In this document: positions 12,480 through 23,298 of the stretch, piece after piece | Layout of the letters: each line of letters opens with the position of its first letter | Position numbering within the stretch: position 1 is the stretch's first letter | Source of the DNA: Annona cherimola | Lineage: Eukaryota > Streptophyta > Magnoliopsida > Magnoliales > Annonaceae | Reading direction: 5' to 3' | NCBI GenBank assembly: GCA_030490835.1 | Contig: CM059975.1 | Span: forward strand, 48,475,174 to 48,539,173 | Length of the DNA: 64,000 bases | Made by a program: the position numbers and the translations under genes | Notes under the pieces: model-generated | The model's input: the letters and a program-made list of their open reading frames with translations, nothing else | Told to the model about the DNA's origin: nothing | The model's database searches: none

Positions 12480-14206
12480 GAAATGATGTAGTCGCATCAC
12501 ATGAAGAATTATGATGTGGATGGAAATGATGTGTATGCATCCTCATCGTTTATGAAATGATTATGCCAAGTTTTTTATTTTGAAAGAGACACAGGATAAC
12601 GCCAGTGTGGATTTTATGAAATGATTATGCTAAGCTTTCAGTTTTGAAAAAGGACACAGACAGATGTCTGTGAGAATTCAAGTTAAAAAGGGCACAAAAT
12701 TGTCAAGCTTTCAGTTTTGAAAAAGGACAAACACATATGTCAGTAAGAATTCAAATTAAAAAGGGGCACAGAGTTGCCAAGCTTTTAGTTTTGAAAAAAA
12801 GATACAAATAGATATTTTTGAGATTTCAAATAAAAAGAGCACAGAGTTGCCAAACTTTCAGTTTTGAAAAAAAGACACAGACAGCTGTATGTGAGATTTC
12901 AAGTTAAAAAGGACACAGAGTTGCTAAGCTTTCAGTTTTGAAAAAGGATATAGACAGATATCTGTGAGAATTCAAGTTAAAAAGGGACACAAAGTTGCCT
13001 ATTTCTAGTTTTGAAAAAAAAACGCAAACAAATGTCGATCAGATTTCAAGTAAAAAGGGCACAGAGTTGCCAAACTTTCAGTTTTGAAAAAAGACACAAA
13101 CAAATGTCTGTGAGATTTCAAGTTAAGAAGGGCACAGAGTTGCTAAGCTTTCGGTTTTGAAAAAGGGACATAGACTGATGTCCATGAGATTTCAAGTTAA
13201 AAAGGGCACAAAGTTGCCAAGTTTTCAATTTTGAAAAAGACACAGGACAATGCCTGTGTGGATTTTATGAATTGATTAAGCCAAGTTTTGACATAGGTTG
13301 ATGCCTGTGTTGTTTCTACAAAATCATGCTAGCATGTCATGTGAATAAGAATGATGTATAGTGCACCAGAATGATGAATAGGTCCATTGTAGAGGCCGTC
13401 GCAGACCAAGGCCCCCTCTACATGTGGCCAAGTCACTAAGGAAAATGCGGGAGGCCGGCGGTGAACTCCATGAAATGGGAGAAGGTTGAATGGATGGCAA
13501 CCTAGCTAATGTGCCTTCACATGAAAGGTTTCTTCTCCATGGGTCGAATGATTACTTGGTAAGTGTCACTGCCGAATGGGAAGAAATGAATGCATTTGCT
13601 TATGGTTTGCTCATGAGCAGCCCAAGATTTGGGATATGAGAGTGTTGATATGAAATGTTTTTGTAAGTGCATTATTTATGAAAAGCCCAGAAATGAGAAC
13701 AAAATTTTTTTTAAAGAAAATGTTTGCCAAAAAAATAAAAGATTCTTGCTTATTGAGTATTCGTACTCACATTTTGTTTATCCAACCCTAGACAGGTACA
13801 AAGTTTTGGCAAAAGTGGAAGTGGGCCTTGAGAAAACCTCACGGTATAATTGATTGCAGGACAGGTATGAATGAATTTGTGCAGTGATCATGAAATTTTT
13901 AGGTTATGGATATGTATGATGTGAACAGATAAGTGGTTATGTCAATAATTCTATGAGAATTTTATTTATGAAGTTATATGATTTAAGTGATCAAGTTGAT
14001 ACTTTTCGAATGATATGTAAAGTTAATTACATGTATATGTTTCTTGTAATAGATGAAGGAAATGAAAAGAAAAGAAAAAAATTTCCACTAAATGAAATGG
14101 ATTCAAAAAACTCGTCGCATGAACAAGGCAACAATCTTGACTCACATTTACGAATAAAAAATGATCTTGGAGTAAGACTCAGATGCCTCAGGTTGGGGGC
14201 GCCACA
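12480..14206 (+). mobile_element. T-family LTR, right part after the solo LTR insertion
   Basis: Continuation of 5925-8500, ending GGTTGGGGGCGCCACA. It contains an expanded minisatellite (12570-13310), hairpin 1 in a 6-bp-stem version (13754-13769), the CAG acceptor-like site (13795) and hairpin 2 with a changed base pair (14124-14139). A 132-codon open frame at 13953-14351 runs across the LTR end and is not considered a gene. Confidence 0.75.
12570..13310 (+). repeat. Minisatellite of about 72-bp units within the T LTR
   Basis: The phrase CTTTCAGTTTTGAAAA recurs near 12637, 12709, 12788, 12861, 12930, 13005, 13077, 13149 and 13225, giving about nine units with partial ones at both ends. Most units contain a small palindrome of the type CAGACA-GA-TGTCTG, then TTTCAAGTTAAAAAGGGCAC. 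One unit-like copy is present in the LTR near 28590 and three in the LTR near 31310-31435, so copy number differs between LTRs. Confidence 0.85.
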
Positions 14207-14253
14207 GCTTGAATGGGAGGAGATCGTCAAGCAGCAAAGGAAAGGAAGGAACC
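14207..14253. other. 47-bp spacer between two facing LTR ends
   Basis: Lies between a plus-strand T LTR end (14206) and a minus-strand T LTR end (14254, TGTGGCACACC). It does not contain a TGGTATCAGAGC primer site, so it is not the usual sequence after an LTR. Origin unknown. Confidence 0.5.
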
Positions 14254-14918
14254 TGTGGCACACCAACCTGAGCGTCACAACCTTACTTCAAGATCTATCG
14301 ATTGCTAAGCGTGATGAGGATTGTTGTCCTATCACTTGGCAAGTTCTTTGAATATTTATCCCTTTTATCTTAACTCCATAGGAGTTTAATCATTTTTAAA
14401 CATTTCCTTAGAAATATACACATATGTTCTCATAATTTTTTAACACTTAACTATTTCAGGTTAAATCATTCTTAGCAACTAACCATAAATTTTTTCGCTA
14501 TTTATAGTCATAATCACCATATAGTCATAAACATAATAAAATCCTTATACAACATTCAGACATCAATAATGTCATTAACATACAACCATACATATCACAG
14601 AGTTCTATCATAAGAACTTGTAGAAATTCATTTTTTTCCTTGAATCTCCACCCGTGCTCCTTGCATGGCTCTCCCCTTCAACTGTCTTTAGGATTTGGAA
14701 AATAAAACTGTGAGTCGATACTCAATATGCAAGCTATAAGGTTTTCAGGAAATTCATTTTCAAGGCAAATTATATAAAAGTGTTTCTCTCCATTCGATTG
14801 AAGACACTTAGCAAGTGATCAACTACCAATGGAATAGAAACCTTTTCATAAACCATCCATGGAAAGCCACTTCATACCCTCTCGAGGATATAGCTTAAAA
14901 CATGCTTCTCATTTTCAA
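14254..14918 (-). mobile_element. T-family LTR fragment, 3' end
   Basis: Reversed LTR end starting TGTGGCACACCAACCTGAGCG on the plus strand. It includes hairpin 2 (14311-14335, altered) and hairpin 1 (14711-14724), then the block with AAGACACTTAGCAAGTGATCAACTACC. It is cut near 14918, where decayed Sirevirus LTR sequence begins. Confidence 0.7.
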
Positions 14919-15869
14919 GTCACAACCTAAGTCAACTTCAACATACAACTTAGGCGAAGCCACACATGAAGTCGACTCAGACATGCAACTTGAGTGAAGT
15001 TGCAAACCAAGTCGACCCCAGCATTCAACTTGGATAGACAAAGCTCAAGTCATGAAGTTTCAAGCTCAAGAATGAGAAGTTTAACTTAAAATACATTGTG
15101 CTATCATAAAAGATAGGATCATTCAGAAATGTTTAAAAGTTTTTGACCAAGTTCAGCATTCAAGAAGATCTAGAAGCCCACATATAGAAGTGAAGACTCA
15201 TGAAGATGAATCATGAAGAAACAAAGATAATTATACTAATGGATGAAGATCACTTTGTGTTAAGGTTTCAATGAATCAAATGGAGAGTGAAGTCGCAACC
15301 CAAGTTGACTTCGCCTGTGACTTGGGTCAAGTCTAAAATCAAGTCGACCTAAAATGAACCTGACTGAAGAGCTGAAGACCAAAGTTGCAACTCAATTTGA
15401 CTCCAGTTTGTGACTTGGGTGAAGTCGCATCCGAGGCCGACTCCTAGTGCAACTTGAATCGCAACGGTTGAAAAATTTGAACATTTGCGTATTAAATGCG
15501 CTCCACCTACCACTAAATGTTCAAATTTACTCCTATCATTTTTAATACACGTCAGTGGAAGGGAAAAGGTTAAGAAAGAGCATTGATTGAGCTTCAACTT
15601 TCCCATTCTCAAGCATTTAAGTGGTCATCTAAAGACTTTCCAAGAAGAATTAAGTGATTGACTGCAAGTGCTGAACTGTTCTACCAATAACACATTCCAT
15701 ATGTTCTTTTCTGCTCGAAAACTTGTTCTCTACACATCTATAAGGTGTAGTATTATTTCTATTTATTGTTTATTGGGGTTTTCACTTGGTTTGCTATTGG
15801 TGACCAAGATCAAGTGAAGGAAAAGTAGTGTGTGACTAGAATGTGACTCATCACCTACTTGTGCAACGT
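14919..15869 (+). mobile_element. Decayed Sirevirus-like LTR, left part
   Basis: Degenerate GTCGAC palindromes (for example GAAGTCGACTC near 14970 and GTCGACCCC near 15015), then the CATTTAATGCGC-like stretch and the CTCATCACCTACTTGT phrase found in all Sirevirus LTRs here. The palindromes have many C-to-T type changes, so this is an older copy. It is interrupted by a solo T LTR. Confidence 0.75.
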
Positions 15870-18119
15870 TGTGAAACCCGATCTGAGACACGTGTATAAA
15901 ACCCTAGGGTTATAAACCATAGGTAATATATTAGGAAAATATACATTCATGAGTATCAAAATATGTGGGAATAAAGGTTAAAATAATTATTTATGCAATT
16001 CAGATGAATAGTGAACGTGAATAGTAACTCAACGATTAAGACACATGATTAAGAGTTAATCACTTGGATTAACCTAATCACAAAAAGACGAAAAAGGAGA
16101 TTTATGCACTAAAGGACAAAATAACAATACTTTTTGATATTTTAATAGAATTTCGGATTTTAGTGAAAAATTGAAGAAAAATTCATAATTTGCAATCCAG
16201 ACGTCGGATTGGGATGAAATTTTTTATGAATGGTTAAAAATTTGTGATTTGATGAAAAATTGAGGAGTATAAATAGGGGCAAGGTGAGAACATCCAAGGC
16301 ACCTCATTCTCAACTCAAGCTTGAGAAATCTAAGTCTCCCCACTCCCAAATTTGTTTTAGGTTGTGAGAGAAAGAAGAGGAGAAAGTTAGAGAGAGAAAG
16401 TGTAAAAAGAAGAGGGATATCTCCACTTCGGGTAAGTGAATTCTATCCAAATTTCTTTTGGATGTTAAGTAGGGTAAAAACATGCTTAGATAATGCCTAA
16501 GCATGAGAAAAAAAGTAAATTTATAATGCCTAAATAGAATTATGCCAAAACATCAAAAATTTTGGAGCGAAGATAGAGCATTCGGGAAAATCATTTCTAA
16601 AATGTGAAAATAATGCTCCAATATTGCTAAATGATGATATGGGATGAATTTTTATGATAATTATGATGTTGTAATGATGATATATTAATTTCATAATTTT
16701 TGAATTTAAGGATTACGCTTAAGTGAAATTATGTTGATTTTTAGTATATGGAGAAAATGATTTATTTAGCCAAGTTAATGATGATGAATTCAAAATTCAT
16801 GAATTTTTCCATGATATACTAACTAAGAGCTATGTCATGGTATTTTTTATTTTTGGAAAAAATGTCAATTTTTGGAACTCATGAACAGTAACCTCGGATG
16901 AACAGTAACATGCTATAGTAAACGTGAATAATAATTATGAACAGTAACTATGAACAGTAAACAACGTGATTTTGAAAGAAATTGAGATTTATTTTTATAT
17001 TTTATGAGGATATATGGATGGAATTTTTAAAGGATTTATGGATAAAAATTCATATAAATGAATAATGACCAAGTATCTTTATAAGATTAACCTCTATGGG
17101 AATGAGGTAATAAATGATTATAAAGCAAGCATGGAAACCTAAGACATGGAATGGATGGATAAAATATCCATTTTCTTTGTATAGGGAAAAAGGAAGGAGA
17201 AGGTTGAGGACACCAACTGAGAAGGTAAGCAAGCAAACCCTTTTGAAAATGATGATTTGTAAGCAAGTTATATGCTTTGCAAAATAATTTCTAAATGTTT
17301 GGAAATTTTTACTATTTTATGAAATATATTTAAGGATGGTCATTCCTATACTACTTTACATGAAATGATTACCAACTTGCTTATTAAATGCCTTTTTGAA
17401 AATTTGATGGTTCATGTCATGCATATGTATGTATGAACATGGTGCACAATGAAGAGGTTTTGGTGAAGGTAGCAAGTGGATCGGGGATCCCCCTTCACTA
17501 TTGCCAAGTCGCTAGGGCTGCGGCCGGCGGCGTCCTTCCAAGATGTGGGGGCACATGGAAAGTCATATATGAATGAATGCATTGCATTTTCATGAGATAC
17601 ATGAAAGGTTTATATGAAAAAGTTTTCGGTCCCATTGGTAGTTGATCACTTGGTAAGTGTCTCCTATCAAATGGGGAGAAATGCATTTGAATGAAAGGAA
17701 AATATTTACTTGCCAAAGAAAAAGGCTTGCTTACTGAGTATTATTACTCACATGTGTTTTCAAAATGACAAACAGGCTATGGAGCTGAATCATAAAGGAT
17801 GCCAGGTAGAAATGACCTGCAAATCTATTTGCAGTTCTATGTATGCATCCAAATGGACAAATGTATGATGATCATATTTGGATCATGTTTTATGAATATT
17901 ACAAATATGATTGTATTGATATGATTATTCGATGAAAGGTGATATGATTAATTTATGATAAATATGCTTATGTGATGAAAGAAAAAGAAAGAATTTTTTT
18001 TTGGACAAGATCCAATTAAGTACTCGTCGCGTGATCAGGGCAACAATCCTGACTCACATTTACCAATCAAAATCGGTCCCGGAGTAAGGCTTCTAGGCAC
18101 CCCGGTTCGGGGCGCCACA
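15870..18119 (+). mobile_element. Solo T-family LTR, short subfamily, TSD AACGT/AGCGT
   Basis: A 2,250-bp LTR from TGTGAAACCCGATCTGAGAC to GTTCGGGGCGCCACA. The 5-bp flanks AACGT (15865-15869) and AGCGT (18120-18124) match at four of five bases. It has a good TATA box, a purine-rich leader, a GGGTAAGTG donor-like site (GT at 16432), a 40-nt exon-like block (17185-17224), hairpin 1 (17735-17750) and hairpin 2 (18031-18056). It is the clearest copy for reading the gene-like plan. Noncoding. Confidence 0.88.
16268..16275 (+). promoter_or_regulatory. TATA box of the short-subfamily T LTR
   Basis: TATAAATAGGGGC, followed by about 160 bases of purine-rich leader before the GTAAGTG site. The related minus-strand LTR at 23299-26471 has a matching TATAATAGG at about 25637-25631 (minus strand). 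Promoter function is inferred. Confidence 0.6.
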
Positions 18120-18424
18120 AGCGTCTATAAAGCCCCCTAGAGCTGGAATCTAAAAGAGAGAGAAAGTGCTCTAATTGTATTTCCATTTGCATAGTGGAAC
18201 CTGAAGCACAAAGATACATTCTTGGAGAAGTGGAGTAAGGAGAGTTGTCCCAAACTACTATAATCTCTTGAGTTTGTTTTTGCTTTTCTACTTGCATTTA
18301 TATTCTCCACGTTTTTCATTCAAGGGGACTTATTTCACAAGGGGTTGCATCTGTAATATCAAAAATTTTTAAGAACCCAATTCACCCTCCCCTTTTAGGT
18401 TTTACCATTAACTCGGGACTAATA
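18120..18424 (+). mobile_element. Decayed Sirevirus-like LTR, right part
   Basis: Resumes at AGCCCCCTAGAGCTGGAATC and runs to AACTCGGGACTAATA, a mutated form of CTCGGGACCAACA. The ATGTGACTCATCACC... part left of the insertion and the CCCCCTAGAGC part here are adjacent in intact copies (compare 35411-35460), which confirms the nesting. Confidence 0.8.
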
Positions 18425-19070
18425 GAATGATCTTAACTTTTCTTGGAATAATGAAGCTAGGTCAAGCCACCCACCACGATTTTTGTAACCACCACAACAA
18501 CAGCCCATGAGACCAACTCTTTCTGCACCACTGCCAAAAGAAGAAAAGAAGTTAGATCTAGAGAATATGTTCATGCAATTCATGTTGGCACAGCTTAAAA
18601 CTAATAGGAATTTGGAAGCACAATTAGGGAACTTGCGTCTGTAATTAATAGTCGTCCACAATGCACATTGTCAGGTAACACAGAGCCGAATCTGAAAGGC
18701 AAGGGCAAGGAGCAAATTAAAGTTGTCAATTTGAGGAGTGGCTGAGAATTGCATGAATTTACTCATCCAAAGGAATAAGCTACAACCACTAACCCTTCTC
18801 TAGATAATTGACAAGAAGCGGAGGAAGAAATAATTGAAATTCTCTTAAAGCAAGCAGCTGATATTCTTAGTGCTATTCAAAGGCCACCTCCTCCATTTCC
18901 TCAAAGGCTAGAGAAGCAATAGAAGGAGGGCCAGTTCAAGAAATTTTTAGAGGTATTAAAGCAGTTGCATATCAATATACTTCTCGTGGAAGCTCTTGAA
19001 CAAATGCCTAGTTATGCAAAATTTATGAAGGACATTTTGAAAAAGAAAAGGTGATTAACTGAGTTTAAAA
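18425..19070 (+). pseudogene. Athila-like gag, C-terminal remnant
   Basis: A broken plus-strand frame with Gln/Pro-rich text, then an amphipathic stretch with MFMQFMLAQLKTNRNLEAQL and later PPPPFPQRLEKQ and QMPSYAKFMKDIL. These resemble the gag end and the gag-protease linker of Athila/Tat gypsy elements. At least six stop codons interrupt the frame (for example after FL near 18490, and TGA just before the protease near 19051). The N-terminal half of gag is missing; the piece starts directly at the end of a Sirevirus LTR. Confidence 0.65.
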
Positions 19071-19510
19071 CAGTGGCATTATCCAAAGAATGCAGCACCA
19101 TGATGCAAAGGAAGTTGCCACCTACGCTCAAGGATCTAAGGAGCTTTACCATTCTATGCACTATTGGAAATCACTGCTTTGGGAGAACTCTTTGTGACCT
19201 AGGAGTTAGTATTAATTTAATACCAAAATCAATATTCAGCAAACTTGGTATTGGAAAGGCAAGACCTACAACAGTTACACTCCAACTGGCAGATTGTTCC
19301 ATAATATATTTAGATGGAATTATTAAAGATGTGCTGGTTAAAGTCGACAAATTTATATTCATTGCAGCTTTTATTATTTTGGACTACGAAGAGGACCGAA
19401 ATGTGCCAATTATTTTTGGTCAACCATTCCTAGCTACAGGCAGCAAAGTGATCATTAATGTGCAGGCTAGTGAGCTTACTATGCAGGTGCAGGATGTAGT
19501 TTTCAAGTGA
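19052..19510 (+). pseudogene. Athila-like aspartic protease remnant
   Basis: An open stretch of about 145 codons after the gag linker. It contains the start of the retroviral-type protease (SFTILCTIGNHCFGRTLCDLG) with the D-L-G active-site triad in LCDLGVSINLIP, then a KLGIG segment, the VKVDKFIFIAAFIILDY block and the FGQPFLATG flap-end motif typical of Athila proteases. The protease would cut the Gag-Pol polyprotein. It has no start codon of its own, and stops bracket it at 19051 and 19510, so it is a relic of one polyprotein frame. The domain itself is well preserved. Confidence 0.8.
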
Positions 19511-20180
19511 TCTAGATGAATGCCTTATGATTGATAGAGTAGATTCAACTATACAAGCTGAATTTTAGATTACTTCGCATAAGGATATCTTGGTGGCATT
19601 ATTAGCCTGTAAAACAGATGAAACTAATGAGGAATTAGCAAAAATAGTGCATTATTTGCAGCAATATCCAACAATTACACACTACCCGCAGAAGTTTGAG
19701 TCATTAGAGCTCCAGTCGAAATCATCCAAGAACCTAAGGCCATCAATAGAAGAGCCACCAACATTGGAATTAAGGCCTCTCCCTTCCCATTTGAAATATG
19801 TATATTTGAACAGAGAATCAACACTTTTAGTCATCATTACAGTTGAATTGAGTTCTCTTCAAGAAGAAAAGTTGCTTAGACTACTCTGAGATCACAAGAA
19901 AGCTATAGGATGGACCATTACGAACATTCGAGGCATTAGTTCATCATTTTGCATGCACAAGATTATATTAAAAGAGAATTCAAGGTCTTTCATTACCGCT
20001 CAAAGAAGATTGAATCTCGTTATGATGAAAGTAGTCAAGAAGGATATAATCAAATGGCTTGATTCAAGTGTTATTTATCCTATCTCTAACAGTTCTTGGG
20101 TCAGCCCAATTCGATGTGTTCCAAAAAAGGGTTGTATGAAAGTAGTCTCTAATGAAAAAATGAATTAATTCTAACTTGGG
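19511..20180 (+). pseudogene. Athila-like protease-RT linker and start of RT, broken
   Basis: Open pieces at 19590-19889 and 19953-20168 carry the linker ELRPLPSHLKYVYL and the N-terminal RT approach (IIKWLDSSVIYPISNSSWVS, then PIRCVPKKG). In Athila elements these lie between protease and the RT palm. Frame changes and stops near 19569, 19887 and 20165 separate the pieces. Confidence 0.7.
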
Positions 20181-21383
20181 TGGTTATGGGTTGGAGGGTG
20201 TGCATGGACTACTCGAAACTGAATAAGGCCACCAGAAAGGACCATTTCCCGCTTCCGTTCATTGATCGGATGTTAGATAATCTTGCGAGATGGGAATTCT
20301 ATTGCTTTTTGGATGGTTATTTCGACTACCACCAGATCATGATCGAGCTCGAGGACTAGGAAAAGATTACTTTCACATTCCCATATGGAACATTTGCATT
20401 CAGGCAAATGCCATTTGGCCTATGCGTTCCATGATGGCCATTTTTACTGATATGGTTGAGGACTTCTTAGAAATATTTATGGATGACTTCTCGGTATTTT
20501 GAAATTCATATGAGGAGTGTCTTGCCAATTTAGTGAAGGTGTTGTAACATTACGAAGACACTAACCTGGTTTTAAACTAGGAAAAATGTCATTTCATGGT
20601 GCAAGAGAGTATAGTACTCGGACACTAGGTTTCCAGATAGGGCATGGAAGTCAACAAAGTAAAGATCGAGACAATTGAAAACCTTCCTCCTCCCACTTCG
20701 GTTAAGGGCATTCGTAAATTTTTGGGGCATGTAGGATTCTATCGGCGATTTATAATGGATTTTTCTAAAATTTCTAAGCTTCTTTGCAATCTACTAGAGA
20801 AGGATGTGCCATTCAATTTTGATAATGCATGTATGCAAGCATTTCCAGAATTCAAGAGAAGGCTTATCTGTACATCAATTATCATTTCTTCTGATTGGAG
20901 TCTCCCCTTTGAGCTGATGTGCCATGCTAGTGACTTTCCAATTGGGGTAGCTTGGGGCAGTGGAAGAATAGGATCTTTTATTTAATTTATTACGCAAGAA
21001 AGACCTTGAATGAGGAGCAACTGAACTACACCACTATAGAGAAAAAGTTATTGCCAGTGGTGTTTGCATTTGTTAAATTCAGAGCTTATTTGGTTGGGAT
21101 AAATGTGATTGTATATATTAATCATTCAGCCATCAAGTACCCAATTGAAAATAAGGATGCAAAACCTCGCTTAACCTGGTGGGTTTTATTACTTTAAGAG
21201 TTTGACCTTGAAATTAAAGACCAGAAGGGATCTAAGAGTCAAGTAGTTGATCACATATCCTGTCTTGAAAGCGGTTAACATTTTTAGGATACAGATCATA
21301 TCGGAGAAGTGTTTCCAAACGTGCAGCTATTTTCCATCTCTAAGAGCAATCTACCGTGGTATGCAAATGTGATACTAAGAAAA
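20181..21383 (+). pseudogene. Athila-like reverse transcriptase and RNase H remnant
   Basis: RT blocks appear in order: VCMDYSKLNKATRKDHFPLP, YCFLDGYFDYHQI, FTFPYGTFAFRQMPFGL, and the catalytic IFMDDFSVF with both Asp residues. Then come FLGHVGFYRRFI and FNFDNAC, leading to RNase H text (TLNEEQLNYTTIEKKLLPVV and VYINHSAIKY). Multiple stops and shifts break it (for example after ELED and after LCVP). RNase H ends in the LEIKDQKGSKSQVVDHISCL region. The element is cut at 21383 by a T LTR, so integrase is missing. It is inactive. Confidence 0.82.
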
Positions 21384-23298
21384 TGTTGAGACCCATACAT
21401 GTAATTTAGGTATTTAATTATTGTTAATGATATGATTCAATTGGATGAATGAGATTAAGGCAATTGATTAAGTAAGGTGATTAAGCTAATCACCTTAGCC
21501 CAATGTGGGTTAATGGAAATAAAGACAAAACAAGGTGTAGGGAATGATAATGTGGCATGGTTAATTATTCCACTAATTATGTTTAAATTGATGATAGGTA
21601 TGGGATAAATTGAGTCATTACTTAGAAAATTCATAACTTGACGCCCATAAGGCGGATTGACATGAAATTTGGAGGGTAGGCACATGTTGACGTGCTTTAC
21701 GTCATGAATGTTATGGATTATGATAATCATGATTTCGTTATGGTGACAAGGATTAAATTTCATCAAATTCCATGAGGCATTTTCAAATGCTCATATTTTA
21801 CACTAGAAAGGTCATTTTGAGATGAAATTTTTTATGGATGGCTAAAATAAAGTGACTTATCATATGAATGCTAATTATCATGAGAAAATATTAAACCACT
21901 TATGCTTAAAATCATTGAACTTTCACCATTGAAAAAGTGGGTTTCATTAATGCAAAAGTCAATGCATTTAAGGGTGCAATGGAGGTGTCTTAAGGGATAG
22001 TTGTGCAATTTTTACAATTTCAAAAATTCAAAAAAGAATGCATCAAAAGCTAGTTCACATCAGGGGCATAAAATGGGCAGCAAGTGGACAAATTTTGTTG
22101 TCAACAAAATGACAAAAACATGGGCAGTTGGTGACGTGATTAATGGACTAGATTTGGAGCAAATTTTTGAAAACAGCAAATATATATATATATAATGGAA
22201 TTTACATGGCTAAAATCATGAAAACTCAATTCGGGATAAGTATGAAATTATTAAACCTCAAAATGAGGATTAAAAACCTCATTATAAAAGTGAAATGAAA
22301 AGGCAGCTTGCACGTTCATTTGGTGGACAGCAAGGTGAGAAAAGAACTAAAGTCCAGCAAGGGAATGTCCAACCTAAGGAGGAAAAGAAAGGAAGAAAGG
22401 GAGATTTCAAGCTTGGCAAGAAGCAAGCAACTCTAACAATTCCAAGTAGGTGTTTAAACCAAGTTTGGTTTTGATAATTGCCTAGTTTTCTAGCTCAAAT
22501 AATGAATCATAAATTGATTAATTTATGAAAATTTAGTGATGGTTTATGCAGCCCTTGATAGGGTTATTAAATGATAAATGAGTTAGGAGATTCAATTCAA
22601 ACTTTCAAGAAAGGATGGGTGATTTAGGGTCGTTATGAACATGATAACCATGCTGAAAATTTAATCAATTTCAGATTAATGTTGCCGTTTTGAGCATGTT
22701 TTATGTATGAATTATGTGAATTATTTCCATGTTTAATTTACGTCAAACCAAGCATGTTTAATGGACCATTGTTGGGTAGAACCTTGGATTGACAACTAAG
22801 TGAAAATTCCATTCGTTTAGGGTGGAAATGAGGAATGACCTAAACAACAAGATATATGGAAAATTATATGGGTAAAATACCCCATTTTTTGAGTAAGATT
22901 GGATGCCCAAATGGGTTGATACAAAAATTAAAAATCTGTTTTTATAACCTTAATGATGGGGACGTCCAAGGTTGTGAAATGAGAAAGAAAAGTTGCTGTT
23001 TTGAGTAATTTAATTCAAGGGTTTTAGTTTCATAATTATACCCTAATTTATGTGCAAATAAGTGATTAAGTTAAGCAATAATTGAAGGAAAAATTTCTGG
23101 TTCATGTTAACTTATTTAAGATATGATATACATGTGAATAAAGAGTGTACATGAAGGGTATGGATGACAAGGAGGGGGAATGATCATGTATAATTAGTTT
23201 AAGTGCAAAAAATGAGAAGGAAAATATGGCAAAATGAGAAAAGTTAGGACTTTTTTGAAAAAAATTATGAAATCTCATAATGTGGGATTGAAATTAGT
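21384..23298 (+). mobile_element. T-family LTR, left part
   Basis: Starts TGTTGAGACCCATAC, a variant of TGTGAAACCC, directly inside the Athila-like RNase H/integrase linker. It contains a GGACAGCAAGG...purine-rich leader (about 22330-22440) and a donor-like AAGTAGGTG. It is interrupted by a minus-strand solo LTR with duplication TTAGT and resumes at 26472. No genes. Confidence 0.75.

Noticed and set aside
13953..14351. 132-codon open frame across a T LTR end
   Set aside because: It runs through the LTR terminus and into a facing LTR, has no recognisable domain, and the aligned places in other LTRs are full of stops.
18419..18661. Minus-strand 80-codon frame with Gly/Cys-rich text
   Set aside because: It is a shadow of the Athila-like gag remnant on the plus strand.
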